Positions 49,199-62,500 of a stretch of 64,000 bases of DNA are shown piece after piece. Position 1 is the stretch's first letter. Each line of letters opens with the position of its first letter. A program made the translations under genes and the position numbers. This DNA comes from Strix aluco (lineage: Eukaryota; Chordata; Aves; Strigiformes; Strigidae): NCBI RefSeq assembly GCF_031877795.1, contig NC_133933.1, positions 24,890,029 to 24,954,028 on the forward strand. The letters run 5' to 3'. A model generated the notes under the pieces. That model was not told the DNA's origin, did no database searches, and saw nothing but the letters and a program-made list of their open reading frames with translations.

Positions 49199-49667
49199 GT
49201 AGGGCCCGGCGAGCCTGCGTGTGCGGCGTGGGTGTGCGCGGGGTGGGGGGGGTGTGGGGGGGGTGTGCGCGGTGTGTGCGCACCCGGCCGGCCCCGTCAG
49301 GCTGCCGAGCCGCAGCGGCGGAGGCGGCGGCAGCAGCCGCGGAGGTGCCCGCCGGCGCTGGCGGGGCGGGGGGGCCCGCAGGTAGCGGCGGCAGGGGCGG
49401 GGGGTTGCGGCGGGGCAGCGCGGGGGCGCACGGCCGGGGGAGCGGCGGGGCCGGGAGGGCGGCGGGGCGGGCGGGTGCGTGCCCCGGGGCGGGCGGGGGG
49501 GGGGTGGGGTGGGGGGGGACGGGGACGGACGGACGGACGGACGCGGGGCGGTGCGGGAGCGGCGGGGGGCGACCCGCGGAGCCGGCGCTGAGCCCCGGGC
49601 AGCGGCGAGGCGGAGCGGGTCTCTCGTTGCAGGCGGCGGCGAACCGGATGCCTTTGGCGGGCAGAAG

Positions 49668-49788
49668 ATGTGTCATGGGAAGCAGGAGAGCGGCGGCGGG
49701 GCCCCCCCGGCGGCGCGGCGGCGGGCGCTGGCCGCGGCGCTGTGGCTGCAGCTGGCGCTGAGCCTCGGCCCGGGGCCGGCGGCGGGCG
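49668..49788 (+). CDS. First coding exon of an unidentified secreted or membrane protein
   Basis: ATG in a good context (AAG before it) opens MCHGKQESGGGAPPAARRRA and then a hydrophobic segment LAAALWLQLALSLGPGPAAG, ending at a perfect donor (G then GTGAGT at 49,789). Length is 121 bases, leaving phase 1. An Arg-rich n-region, a hydrophobic core with Leu/Ala and a small-residue end (AAG) fit a signal peptide of about 40 residues. The next exon is not in the window with confidence, so the first intron is over 14 kb, as is common for neuronal adhesion molecules and receptors. The family could not be recognised; the exon is too short. Confidence 0.65.
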
Positions 49789-50060
49789 GTGAGTGCGGGG
49801 CCCCGGCCCCGGCCCCCTCCTCCGCCCGGCCCCCGGGCCCGGCCCCCCCCTCCCCTGCCGCCCCCGCAGCCCCGGCCCCGGGGAGGGGGGAGCGGGGAAA
49901 CTTCCTCCCCCTGCGCCCGGCGCCCTCCGAGGGAGCGAAGCGCCGCTCCGTCCTGACACCCCCCCCCCCCCCCCAGCCCCCCCGTGCTCGCAGCCTCCGG
50001 CCCCCCGCGTGGGGACCCCCGGGGGGAGGGAGCCTCACCCCGCGCCCTGCTAGGGAGCAG

Positions 50061-53044
50061 TAGCTCTGTGTAAGTACAGCACGATTTTGAAACGGCGTGA
50101 TTTTTGTAACTGAAAAGCGGGGTGGGGGGGGGAAAAAAAAAAGAAAGCGCCTTCCCCCACCGCGGTCCGCTCGGACATCTCTCCGGTGGCTCTTAGTGCT
50201 AAATCCCCATGCAGCTGGGAGAAGCAGAAATTTGGGGAAGAAGCAAGCGATTTGGGGCTGAAAATGCAACGTCCTTCAGCACTCGCCTCGTGGAGGAGCG
50301 ACCCAGACTTATTTGGCCTTTTTCATTTTAATTACATTTTTACACTATCATTTTAAATTATTGAGCCTGTGAGATATTTTCAGCAGGTACGTTTAATTAC
50401 AAAATTGCTCTAAATTGATTCCATAATTAGACTTGGATTGCTGGAAAAGTCTTAAAGTAAACTGCTTTGCTGTAAAATGAACTTAGCTGTGATAATGAGA
50501 GCAGCTTCACATTTCTACTCCGGCATGGTATTATATATTTGTGTTGGGGGAATAAGCCATTTTATGATTGAATCACATCACTAATGGCAGGCAGAGTCCA
50601 ATATAAAAATTGCCCAGGCTTCTCATGCCAAAGACTTATGCCAAAATTTCCTAACTTGAATGCCTAAGCCCAGGCAGCTCTGATCCAGATGTGTTTTGTG
50701 TCACTGAACGTAGACTTACAGAAATACGGCTGAAGAGGACCTCAAAAGGTCGTCTTGTCCATCCTCCTCCTGATGTGATTCACTCCTAGTTTTCTATCTG
50801 GAGACGATAATGCCATTTTCCAATAGAAATCCCGTGACTGCAAATGTGATTCCAGCTAAACAAGCTTTTAAACTGTTGCAGTCCCTAAGAATCCCTCTTT
50901 AGAAATCAATGGCTTTTTTTCCTGCAACTGCGTTACCCTTGGTTTCCTGGCCGGCTCGCGTTTCAGCGCGGTGGTGCCATTCTGCCTGTCCTGTGCCTTC
51001 CTTGCAATTGGACTTGTGTGAGCCCCTGTCCTTCTCTAACCTCCTTCTTATGGCTCCATTCATAAAAATGAGGCTGTTCCAAGGCCCCCTCCTCCCTGAG
51101 GCTGTGTGTATCCCACAGTTTGATTGTCGGCATTTATTTAGCTGATTAGTGAAAGAGGTTCTTCAAAATATGGTTTATGTCTCCCTTGAATGTAGTAGGT
51201 TTCATCGCAGCCTGCAATAAATTCTTGTGTGATGTTGATTGTTATTAACACCGCTGTCTTTCACCTTGGTAGTGTAACTAATTCTGTATCAAATTCCATT
51301 TGTAAGGCATTTTAGGATCTTTCAAGAATTATTTTTTTCGGCTCCAGAGTCTAGGAGAAGGCAATACACTGAACGATTGTGCATGGGTAAAATAACCAGT
51401 GAGAAGTATTCGTTGCTGTTCTTAAGTTATTATTGCTGTTATTTTCCAGTGTGGTTGTACTCGGGAGTTAGGCACTGTATATATACCGGTAAATGTACAG
51501 AACTTTCACGTGGTAGAATGTATGGTGGTTGGGGTTTTTTCACCCTGAGTCATTTGAGTGGTAAAAATAATGAGCTTTGTAATTAGAACAGAGGACTGTA
51601 AATTAGGATGTCTCCTATTTTAGGCTCTGTCGTATCTGTGAGCGAGCTTACTGTGCTTACACAGCTTGCTGTGAAGGCTCAGCTTTTGGCTCCCCAGCCT
51701 GTGACCCAGAGTTTGAGAACTTGTAAGCAGCCTTTGACATCAACCAACGTTGTACTTTCCTGGGAACTTTGAAAATTCCGTTTCTGTAGGACTCTTTATT
51801 TTATGGATTTGCGTATCCAGACAGAAGGCACCCAGCATTACTGACTGCTTTGGAAAATGTAGCCCCAATCTCTTTCTATCTTCTCATTATCTGTTAAATA
51901 AGGATAATCATACTTCTCTCAGAGATTTGAAAAGAGCTTTGATGACATTTAATGAAAATACTATGGAGGTGGAAAGATTTTGTTTCAAAAGCTTTAGAAA
52001 AACAGCAGTGACAATATGCTGAAATAAAAACCATCTCATATTAAAAAATGAAAATGAATAGTTTAGGGTTATTTTTTCTATATTTTTTCTATAAAGCAAT
52101 CCAAAGCTTACATTTTGGATCCCATTTATAGCTTCTTCCCTTCCTTAGCTGATACCAGGATTTGGCTCCTCTAATAATCCTGTCATGACTTGTGTGACTT
52201 CTTCTATTTTATATCTGACTAAGCTCTATTGATTGTCACGTTCTACCATTTCACCCCAAATCAATACTACTTATAACTCTTTTTTTTTCCTTGTCAATAA
52301 CCCTACAGAGAATAACTCTGTTTATTACATTCTGACTTTCTCAAAAGTGGATCTAGCAGAAAATTTGCTGTAGAAGTGAACTCAGATGAACAAACCTTTC
52401 AGCTGTCAATATATCTCATTCCTCCCTGATGTATTTAACCCTGCTGATACCAAATCTCTCATACTTCAGCTTGTGGCTTTCATCTAATCATCTTTGTTTA
52501 TCTTGCTTTTTGCTGTAATTCCATAGTGTAGGGGGAAAAAAAAAATAAATATGAAAGTAGGAGTAGGGTGGGAAGGCTAGTAAGTGGAAAAATGAAATGC
52601 GCAAGTGGATGGTGCTGATGACAAGTTGTTTTGGAGTTTTAAGGCATTGTACGGAGTTCGCTGTTAAACCTGTAGTATGGAGATCATAGCTGTAAGAATA
52701 TATTTTTACATATATTTCAAAATCCTGGAATTATATTAAAATTTTGGTGGAGAGGGGGAATTCTAAAAGGAGGGGGAGAAAAAAAGTTCAGTAAGATTCT
52801 GGTTTTGAGATTTGTTATGTGGCCTTAGAATTTTGTCATTGTACTGGTGTGTCTCCTGGGCACATGTCTGCTTTATTGTCCTAGGTCAGCTGGGTGAGCT
52901 CTGTTCTTCCACAGTGTCCTCTGCATGGCCCCATGGAGAGGCTCAGGGATGCAACAGCTCTGTAGGCTCGGATGGGGCCATGGACTGTCACCTCGTCTTG
53001 CCTCCTGGCCTCAAGCAGGATCAGGTGTGCTCATGTTCTTCTTG
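50061..53044. other. Intron 1 of the CpG-island gene, first part
   Basis: No exon seen. A block at 50,310-50,610 rich in TAAT/ATTA cores, starting some 500 bases after the first exon, looks like a candidate enhancer. A short reverse-strand CR1 fragment lies at 50,709-50,775. Confidence 0.5.
50709..50775 (-). repeat. Degraded CR1 LINE fragment
   Basis: 'gaagaggacctcaaaaggtc' then 'cttgtccatcctcctcc' matches the reverse-strand CR1 tail loosely. Confidence 0.5.
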
Positions 53045-53420
53045 CAAGACATTTGTTTAATCTTCTTCTTAGAAAGTCTCCACCTCTCTTTTAAGCACCC
53101 TCTGCCAGTGCTTCATCAGCCTTTACGCTAGAAAGTTCTTCCTAAGGTCTAACCTAAAGCATCCTTGCTGCTGTTGAAACCTGCTATTTCCCATCTTGTT
53201 CGTAGCAGACGTTCAGCAGAGCTGCTGCTCCTCAGCTTTCTGGCTGTCTTTCATGTTCTGTTCCATCTCTTTGGTCTTCTGCTGCAGAAATGCAGACCCC
53301 AGTTCCTCCAACGACTGGATGGCTCCAGTTTCTCTAAACTTTTCCTAAGTCTACATCGTACCTTCTAGACTGCTGGTCATTCAGACCATGAGTTTGCTCC
53401 CATGGAGCCATGTCTCTGCC
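53045..53420 (-). repeat. Old CR1 LINE fragment
   Basis: 'gctagaaagttcttcctaag', 'gtctaacctaaagcatccttg' in part, and 'gaccccagttcctccaac' follow the reverse strand of the CR1 3' region. It is old and diverged. Confidence 0.75.
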
Positions 53421-56254
53421 GAATACACTGCCCAGCACCTCGTCAGTGCTGAACAGAGCTGAGAAATAGCTGCCCATGCCTTAGAGGCTCCGCTCCTGCT
53501 CAGACGTCCTGGGTACCTTTGCTGTCATTTTATGACATACGGTGTATATTCAGCTTCTGATTCCCTGTAGCTGCCAGGCTTGTTCCTGCAGGGCTGCTAC
53601 CTGGCTGGTTGTTCCCATCCCACATTACTGCTCTTTTTGGCGTTGCAATCAATTTGCTGGGTTTCCCTGTCCTGCAGGCAACATCCTTCATATTGGTGTG
53701 CGCCTTTAAGATGGGAAGTACTATACATCATGCATGATGGTAAAGAAATCTGGCATGTTGTGAAGCCTTCAAACATTATATTGAATGTTAGTGATACTAT
53801 GCAGAACAGTGGTGGGGTTTTTTTTCTAGACCAAAGCTGAATTTTTACTGCTCTGTGATTTTATTGCATTTGATTGAAGTCTTGGTTATGCCTTGGTTAT
53901 AGTATCTAACCACTGCCTTTGGATGTACTGGCTACCAAAAACACATCCCTCCGGTTTCTGAGGGTGGTGGACTTGTTTCCTTGGAGTAATACAAGTTTTT
54001 GTGTATGCTGATGATGCAGGTCCACCACAGGGCTTACTTTTTGTCAACCTCCAGTTGGTTTTGGCAAGAGAAGCCAGCCAGAGAGTCCCCCTAGCTGCCT
54101 TGCATGCACTTTTGAGATTATAAAAAAGGTTTTCTGAAAAATCAGGATGTTTTCTGATACCCTCTCGGTAAGTCTGTAGTTAATGTTAACTCACTCCCTC
54201 TCAGTGCGTCTGCTTTGCTTGTCAAGCAAAATAGACATTTCAGCCTCGAGTTCTCTGTATATTTGATGAAATCATCAGTTATTTCGCAAGATTGTTTTTA
54301 ACCTCCAGCTTATTGGAGAAGCATATTTTTCCCACTGTGACACGATCTTATTCTCAATCCCACATCTGTCTCATACAACCTCCATTCTCGTCTCTGCAGA
54401 CTTAAGTTAGCAGTTAAGTACCATTTTGTAGCCGTTCTGATTGCAAGTGGCAAGGCCAGCGACATCGTAGGATGGCAGCTCATCATTTGTCTTAGCGGCA
54501 CATCCTTCTGCTTACAGCCTTGAGAGAGGTGGGCATATTTGATAGATTAATTTTAAATCGGTTTCTTAGCACCCTGCAAGAGGGAGCCTTATCCCTGATT
54601 TACCATGGGATTTGGAGACTGGGGTTAACTTTTCTTCTCTGTTTTGCTCCCTTACTCCCAGAATTACACTAATCTTTGATCTCTGTATTAGGGATGATTA
54701 CAACTTTAGAAGAATAAATTAATTATGCTTTGCTTGATTTTCTCATCTGTAAAGCAGATAAGTGATCTATTTCATGGGCATGTTATGAGGTAGTTTGAGA
54801 ACCTCCCAAAGAAATGTTACAGGAGTGAGAAATAGGGATTTTAACAAAGTATAAACTGAAGTTTACCAAAATAGAAGGTTCTTTAACATCCATGATTTTT
54901 GTTGTTGCTATGTGGATTAATAATTAAATATTCTTAACAGAATTAGGAAGATGTTATCTTTTTTGACTTTTACAGCTTCTTATGGATTTTTTCTACAGCG
55001 TTGATCATGTACTCTGTTTTTTTCCCAAATATTGTCTACTTCTGATTGTGATTCTTTTTTTTTTTTTTTTACAGCAAAATACACATTATTAAAAGTAGAA
55101 AACCTCAATTGTGCTGTGCATTTCAGTGAGGTTTTAGGCATGAAAAAGGTAACAAAGTGTGGCCCAAATTAATATTTGCTATATGCCAGTGCAAATGTGA
55201 ATGAAAGACTGTGCTGCACTTAGTGGTGAACATAACTTAGTCAGAAAATGAGCTCGAGGGATAAAGCAGTGTAGTGTGTACCATTTGGTTCAGTAAGTGT
55301 AAAAATGTGCCTTGCTAGCATATTAAGGGGACCAAAGGTACATGTATGTTACCAAATTCAGTAACTTAACTGTGAAACCAACATCTCCTCACTTGGTTTT
55401 GCATCTTCTCAGCTACTCTCTTCGATGTGGCACAAGCATAGCATTATGGAACCAATTACAGGCTGTACATCTATTAGATTTCACAGTGGAGTGGTTTATA
55501 GCAGCAGTTTTCAGTGTCCACGCTTACCTTCTGACTGTTGTAGCCCATTGCTTCTGTCAAGTTTGGCCGCCTGGTTTTCAGAGGGTGCTCCCAGTGGCTT
55601 TTCCTGAACAGCTGGGCTGCTGATAGGATTTATCTAAATCTGGGTGTGTGTTTCTCCATGTACTGAAAACAGTGAAGAGGTTGTTGGTGCCATCTGTGCT
55701 CACTGAGCTTCTGGGGGGAAAATGTGTCGGACGTGTTTTCACACTCATGATGGGTGACCCCTGAATCGTATCAACATTAAATTGGGTAGTGTCCATTCTG
55801 GGTTGCTTTTCTGCTCATTATTAAGGGATTATACAAAGCTTTTGCTGTGTAGGGAAGTTCCAGAATTTATCAGGAACATAATGTGTTAAACAAGCCTTGT
55901 TTTTGTCAGTATGACCGACTTTAGAAAGTAGTGTATGCTTCATATATATAGGCTTTTTTATATGTATAGGCTTTTCTGCAAGTGTCACTACTTACTTTTG
56001 ATAAGCATATCTCATTAAACCCATAATTTGACAAATATTCTTGCTTGTGTTAGGTTAATAGTAATGATAGTGATAAAAATGTGACTTTTTTCATATAACC
56101 CTTCTCATCCATAGAGTTCAAAGCACTTTATAAAGGAAAATATGTTATGTACCTTCATAGATGGGGAGGTTACTATAGAAAAATTAAATTACTTAAAGAC
56201 ACATTTTATGTAAGAAACAGATCTTGCCATAGACAGGGAAGAGATCCTCTGGAT
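53421..56254. other. Intron 1 of the CpG-island gene, middle part
   Basis: AT-rich, no supported exon. An 18-base T run ending in ACAG at about 55,053-55,074 makes an acceptor-like site; the piece after it is discussed under findings. Confidence 0.45.
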
Positions 56255-57935
56255 CTCTTCTCTGGAGGAAGTGCTCCAGCCACACTGCCCAAGTCCAGAA
56301 GGCAAAGGCAGGGACTGGGAGAATGAAGAACTGCTCGCTGTAGGAGAAGGTTGGGTTCGAGACCATCTAAGGGACCTGAAGGTGCACAAGTCTATGGATG
56401 AGATGCATCCACAGGTCCTGAGGAAACTGTCAGATGAAGTGGCTAAGCCACTATCCATCATATTGGATAAGTCATGGTGGTCTGGTGAAGTTCCCGCTGA
56501 CTGGAAAAGGGGAAGCATAACCCCCATTTTTAAAAAGGAAAAAATGGAAGACCCAGGGGACGACAGGCCAGCCAGTCTCACCTCTGTGCCTGGCAAGATC
56601 ACGGGAGCATTTTCCTTCTGAAAACTATGCTAGGGCACATGGTAAATAAGGAGGTGATTGGTGACAGCCAACATGGCTTCACTAAGGGCAAATCGTGCCT
56701 GACAAATTTGGTGGCCTTCTATGTCAGGGTTACAATGTTGGTAGATAAGGGAAGAGCCTGGCATTATCTACCTGGACTTGTGCAAAGTGTTTGACACTGT
56801 CCTGCACAACATCCTTATCTGTGAGTTGGAGAGACATGCGTTTGACGAATGGACCACTTGGTGAATAAGGAATTGCCTGGATGGTCACACTCAAAGAGTT
56901 GTGGTCAACGCTCAATGTCCAAGTGGAGAGCAGTGAGAAGTGGTGTTCGTCAGGGACTGGTGTTGGTACCGGCGCTGTTTAACATCTCTGTTGGTGACAT
57001 GGACAGTGGGATTGAGCGCACCCTCAGCAAGTTTGCTGACAACACCAAGCTGTGTGGTGCGGTCGACACGCTGGAGGGAAGGGATGTGCCATCCAGAGGG
57101 ACCTGGACAGGCTGGAGAGGTGGGCCCGTGCAAACCTCATGAAGTTCAACAAGGCCAAGTGCAAGGTCCTGCACATTCGTCGAGGCAATCCCAAACACAG
57201 ATACAGGCTGGGCAAAGAGTGGAATGAGAGCAGCCCTGTGGAGAAGGACTGGGGGGTATTAGTGGGTGGAAAAATGACTATGAGCCAGCAATGTGCACTC
57301 ACAGTCCAGAAAGCCAACTGTATCCTGGGCTGCATCAAGAGAAGCGTGGCCAGCAGGGTGAGGGAGGGGATTCTCCCCCTCTATTCCACTCTCGTGAAAC
57401 CCCACCTGCAGTGCTGTGTCCAGCTCTGGGGCCCCCAACATAAGAAGGACATGGACCTGTTGGAGTGGGTCCAGAGGAGGCCACAAAAATGATCGGGGGG
57501 GCTGGAGCCACCTCCCTTATGAGGACAGGCTGAGAGAGTTGGGGTTGTTCAGCCTGGAGAAGAGAAGGCTCCAGGGAGACCTTATAGCGGCCTTCCATCG
57601 CTTAAAGGGGGACTACAGGAAAGATGGGGAGGGACTCTTTATCAGGGGGTGTAGTGATAGGATGAGGGGTAACAGTTTTAAACTGAAGGAGGGTAGATTT
57701 AGATTAGATATAAGGAGGAAATTCTTCACTGTGAGAGTGGTGAGACACTGGCCCAGGTTGCCCAGAGCAGTGGTGGCTGCCCCCTCCCTGGCAGTGTTCA
57801 AGGCCAGGTTGGACGGGGCTTTGAGCAGCCTGGTCTAGTGGAAGGTGTCCCTGCCCATGGCAGGGGGTTGGAACTAGATGATATTTAAGGTCCCTTCCAA
57901 ACCAAACCATTCTATGTTTCTATGATTCTATGATC
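56255..57935 (+). mobile_element. 5'-truncated CR1 LINE with reverse-transcriptase remains
   Basis: Covers the last part of ORF2 and the 3' UTR. Recognisable pieces: [44 protein letters not shown], the catalytic box region reading FADNTKLCG in place of the family FADDTKL, then WARANLMKFNKAKCKVLHI and LLEWVQRR. These pieces lie in different frames and are separated by stops, so no protein is made. The 3' end has 'ggtgtccctgcc', 'ggttggaactagatgatatt' and the octamer run 'ttctatgtttctatgattct'. A full CR1 is about 4.5 kb; the 5' part is absent, as usual. Confidence 0.93.
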
Positions 57936-59294
57936 TTCATCCAGCACTTTCTTCTGTAAATAGAATTTAGGGAAATTCCTAATCCACATTTGTGTGATGC
58001 AGCCTTTATAATAGGATTTTTTGGCTGTGCGTCTCTTCTAACTGAAATGAGCAGCAGATTTCCTATTCACATAAATTGCTACTTAAGCAAATCACAGAGG
58101 GAGTTTTTCCAGTGTGGTTTATTTGCCTCACTCCTTTATGTCTGAGATAGCACACAGCTTTTTTCCAGACACTGAAAACATCTTCTTCGGAATAATAAAA
58201 AATAAGAAAATGTTATAAGTTAGTGTTGAGCACTGAAAAATGGTATCATGCAGTTTCTCATAGTGCAAAGCATTTATTAATAGGAATGATATTTCTGCCT
58301 TGCTCGATCATGTGGTTTGTGATCATAGTTTACATGAAAGGGTAACTAGAAAAGCATTGCATGTGATTTTTAAATAACTCTAATACACTTGATCAGTTAG
58401 AGAGAAGAGCATTGCATGACCAGGTAACTCCATGCAGACTGTGACATGAGTGCCACTGCCTTATACTGCCCATTGCAGTTTAGAAATCAGTGGATATATA
58501 CTGCACTCCTGTAAAAAATGAGTTCATCTTACACCTATTTGCTCATGAAAACATAAGGTGCAATGTAAAGGACCTAGACGGATGAAATAAGTATAGTGCG
58601 TGGTACCTCGCTGTTTCATTTGCTTACTGCAAATGGTGGTGAAGCTGTGCAAAATGCAGACCTGGGAAGCACACCAGGGCTAAGGGTGCAGCAGAGTTTC
58701 TGTGTAAAGCCAAATTCTGCACTTAGTAAAAATTTACAAGATCTGGAAAAAAAAAAAAAGTTTGCTTGGCGACCGAAAAGGAAAGACAGGGCTTACAATA
58801 GATTGAAGAAGAAAATAGGTTAGGTTACTAAGGGTTAGATTATGTAGAAGTTGGGTTATCAAGGGTATCGTGAGATAGTGTCCTAAAAATAAACTCTTGT
58901 ACACTGCTAAAGAAAAAGCAGGATACAGCACGCACATGAATCAGGGGAATTGTTATATCACTGGACTCCCATTCCGGAGACCTAGAGAATGCGCTAAAAA
59001 GAAGAGGTTGTCTTTGAAAATGCAGAGCCTTCAGATCTTCTCTTTTGGTACTGCAGAAAGGCAGCAGCACGCATAGTTGTTGATCTGTCAGGAGACTGGA
59101 GAGCACCATACAGATTCAAGAGAAAAGCTTCCATACGTGCTGGGAGGGAGGAGAAGATGCTCAGAAGTGGAAGCCTGTAAACGTGGCATCCTGTTCTCTC
59201 TTCTGTCATTAGCACGAGTGAATGCATACACTAAAAAAAGTATGGAACAAAAAAATTGTTTCCGTCTTTCTGGAGGTGGGACAATAGACTTGAG
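57936..59294. other. Intron 1 of the CpG-island gene, no feature seen
   Basis: AT-rich DNA with a 13-base A run at about 58,747. Short frames only; none with a domain. Confidence 0.45.
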
Positions 59295-59545
59295 AGCAGA
59301 GTTACAGAAATAGGACTGGAAAAGACCTCAGAAGCACCTGTAGTTTGTCCTTCTGCCCAGAACAGGACCCACATATGTACCTCAGGGAAGTTATCATTCA
59401 AGACTTTATGTTGGAAACTCTACAGTCTCCCTGAGTATCTGACCCAGTGCTTCACTCACTTAAGCATTAAAAAGGTTTTCCTACAGTCTAATTCGAATCT
59501 TCTTTGCTGTAATGTAGGACCTTCTGTGGTTTTACATCTCTAGTG
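59295..59545 (-). repeat. Old CR1 LINE fragment
   Basis: 'ggactggaaaagacctcaga' and 'aaaaggttttcctacagtct' then 'cttctttgctgtaatgtagg' follow the reverse strand of the CR1 3' region, diverged. Confidence 0.7.
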
Positions 59546-62500
59546 TGGCATTCCCAAGTGATACTTCCTCCACTGTGCTGCCTGTGGGCGCAAATCCGCC
59601 AGAGCTGTGTCTTTGGCCATCCTGACTGCTGCTACCACCTCCCTGGGTCAGGATGGGAAGAATCCTGACTGCTCCAGCCCGGCAAAGTGTCTCTGAAAAG
59701 TTAGATCTTAGTTAACAGTCTGGGAGCTAAGGTTTAGCAGTAACTGCCCTATTTTCATATGTTGCTACCAACGTAGAAGGAGCCATTGTGATTCTTCATG
59801 GTGGAACTTTGATTCTTCTAGCTTAGTTAAGGTCACAGCTAAGTCTGTGTTTAACATGAGATCACATATCTTACCAGCAGCTATCAAAAAGGTCAGCTTT
59901 GACTTGCTAGTTTGGAAGGGCTTGCAAAGATAAGTCACAATTGGAAAGAATCAGGAATAAATCCCAGAGCCTTCCTATAAAAGATGCTTGTTTACACAGT
60001 GTGTTCTCCTTTGGGATATTGGACCAACTCTTTGTACTTGATTGTGATGTAAACAGTATGCTTATTGCCACACTAGATTGCACCCAAGTGAATTTGTATT
60101 TTACTTCTGTAGACTGAGTGAAGTTGTATATACTGAATAGCCCATGGTAATAGATTAGATCCACACAAAAAACAGTCAGTAGCTTAAGACTTCCATGTGT
60201 GTTTGCAAATAAACAGTTTTAACTGGAATTTTTAGAAGCAGCTACTTACAGCTGTCACCACCAGTGCCTGAGTTCCCATTCCCAGTAAAATGGGTACTGA
60301 TGGTGGATATCCAGAAAGATTGTGTCATTCTGGAATCTGGATTGGCCCAGAGAGAGGTGGGGGATATTAGGGAGTGTGTGGGGAGGACTTGCTTTTTTCG
60401 GCTAAAATTAAAGTTCAAGAGGTTTAGAGCAATGCAAAGAGCTGAATTAGCAAGAGGAGGACTGCGATGGTGTGAGGATTGAAGTCAACAGGACTACTTG
60501 CTTCAGTAAATCTTTTAGCTGTAAGAACTTCATGGTATATAGTATGTCTTTTATCTATTACTAATTCTCTGTAAGCCTACCATGCTATTCCTGTGTTTGT
60601 GTAATAATGATTTGTATTCTGAAAGCCATGGGTACTTAGGAGACAAACAGTCATTTTTCTGTATCGCTCCACTTAGTTGACATTTTTAGGGATATTTTGT
60701 ACACATCATATTACTCAGAGAAAACACAAACGATCCACTTAGAACTGAAAATAAATAATAAATAATTTGGTCTCCTGAAAATTGGACTTATAAAATAGCT
60801 TGATTGCAATTACCAGCTTTGCAGTAATCTTGAAGGAATTAAGATAAAATGGCGTTATCATGAGCAATAGTAAAAAAGAGAATACACAGACATTTGTCTT
60901 GGTCTTGTAAAATGCAGAACACCCTTCTTGCCTCTGAAGAGGAACCATGACCCCCAAAAAGTACAGTCACAGCCATTCTGGGGGAGCAACACACTGCTGC
61001 AACTGCAACACTAATACCCCTTCTGTCCCTCCTGAGCTTCAGAGATAATCATCCTGGGCAGTTCTTCCCATCACTGACTCATACAAACACACACTCTCTT
61101 TTTTACCCTCCTTTTTTGCTCTCTTCTCTGAGACCTGAGGTTCTTCGATGAGGCCAGGGGAGAAGTACGGAGGTTACAGCCTCTCTTTTCATTATATGTA
61201 ACTCCAGGTTAATACCACCAGGAGTTACACGGGTGAGCTGGTTGCAACAGCACATCCCTCTCACCCCCCATGGCAGTAGCTAGCCCAGCTCCCTTTGGGA
61301 CACCTGGTGTCCCACCTCCCTTTGAGCTCCTCAGCAAGTCCTTCAGTCACAGTGGCAGGCAAGAAACAAAACAAATAAGCCCTACTTCTGTCTAGAAGCA
61401 TCAATGGTGTAGATCTATCAGAAGCAACAAAATCCTTAATTTCCAAATATTATCCTGATTACACCCCTCTTTTATGTCTTGTGTTCCCCTATGTAAGTTA
61501 CACTGCCGTAGTCTGGTCTTTTGACAGCATTCAGATACCTCTCCCAGCGCAGTACCCACGTTTTAAAACTCTCCCTCTCTCTCTGCTATATGATTCATGT
61601 CCCAAAGAGCAGGGTTGTTGTTTCAGGCTTTAGCCCCTTCTCTTTTTGAAGAATGACACTCAGAAATGGTTGCCCAGATGGAAGAATCCATCTTTCAAAT
61701 CTAGCAGAGCCATTCACTGCTGATAGCCTGTGCATCATCTGTCACTGTTGCTCTTATCCAGTGCATCTGTCTTAGAGACCAGCACAAGAAAGGTACAATC
61801 TAGGTCTGATTTTGCCAAGACTAGGCTGGTTTGCAGAGGCTAGGATATTTTAGTCCAAAGGAAATATCGTAGCGAAAATACTCACCAAACAAAATGCATG
61901 AATTATTGCAAAGTATGCATAGATGAAGCCCAACTCCTTTATATCTATGATCTCTTGAAACTGGGTCATGATGGGACACACCACTGCACACCAGCTGTAA
62001 GAGGTGCAGTGGAAGAAATTGCAGGAAAGGGCATATGGACTAGCAGGGGCATCTGGTTATAAAGGAGGGATGAAGGAGGGGTACATAACTGTCTTTGTAT
62101 GCCCCCATGCACTAATGCACCTAAGCGTGTCCTTATTAATCTTAGAGAGAGAGAGATGTGCATATATGCTGATAAGAGTAAGAAACTAAAAAAAAAAACC
62201 AGCAAAGAAATTCTGAAAAATATACTACTCTCATTGACAGTCATTTCAAGGTTCTTATGCTTGTTCTTAACATTTACAAGGTTGTTTTTTACGCTGCAAA
62301 ATGGATGAGCATGGATAAGCATTGCCTCTTACACTTCTCTGGGTGCAAGAATGATATTGGATTCATGGGAGGGATGGAGAGCAGAATAGTGTTGGGTATA
62401 TTTAGATTCTATTTCATTTTTATTTCATATACAGTAACATTACAGAGAAGGACTTCATTCCTCATTTCAAAGAGAAATCCATTAGATAAATTGCATTCAC

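Larger units (their letters stand above)
48780..50060. promoter_or_regulatory. CpG-island promoter region
   Basis: About 1.3 kb of very GC- and CpG-rich DNA with G and C runs, GC boxes and a GGAC repeat at about 49,527-49,541, in otherwise AT-rich surroundings. No TATA box was seen. It covers the first coding exon at 49,668 and a likely 5'-UTR exon before it. A broad, TATA-less plus-strand promoter is inferred. Confidence 0.85.

Noticed and set aside
48744-49761. Open frames of over 300 codons on both strands in the CpG island
   Set aside because: They are made of Pro, Arg, Gly and Ala from GC-rich runs, overlap each other on opposite strands, and have no domain. Only the short signal-peptide exon has splice support.
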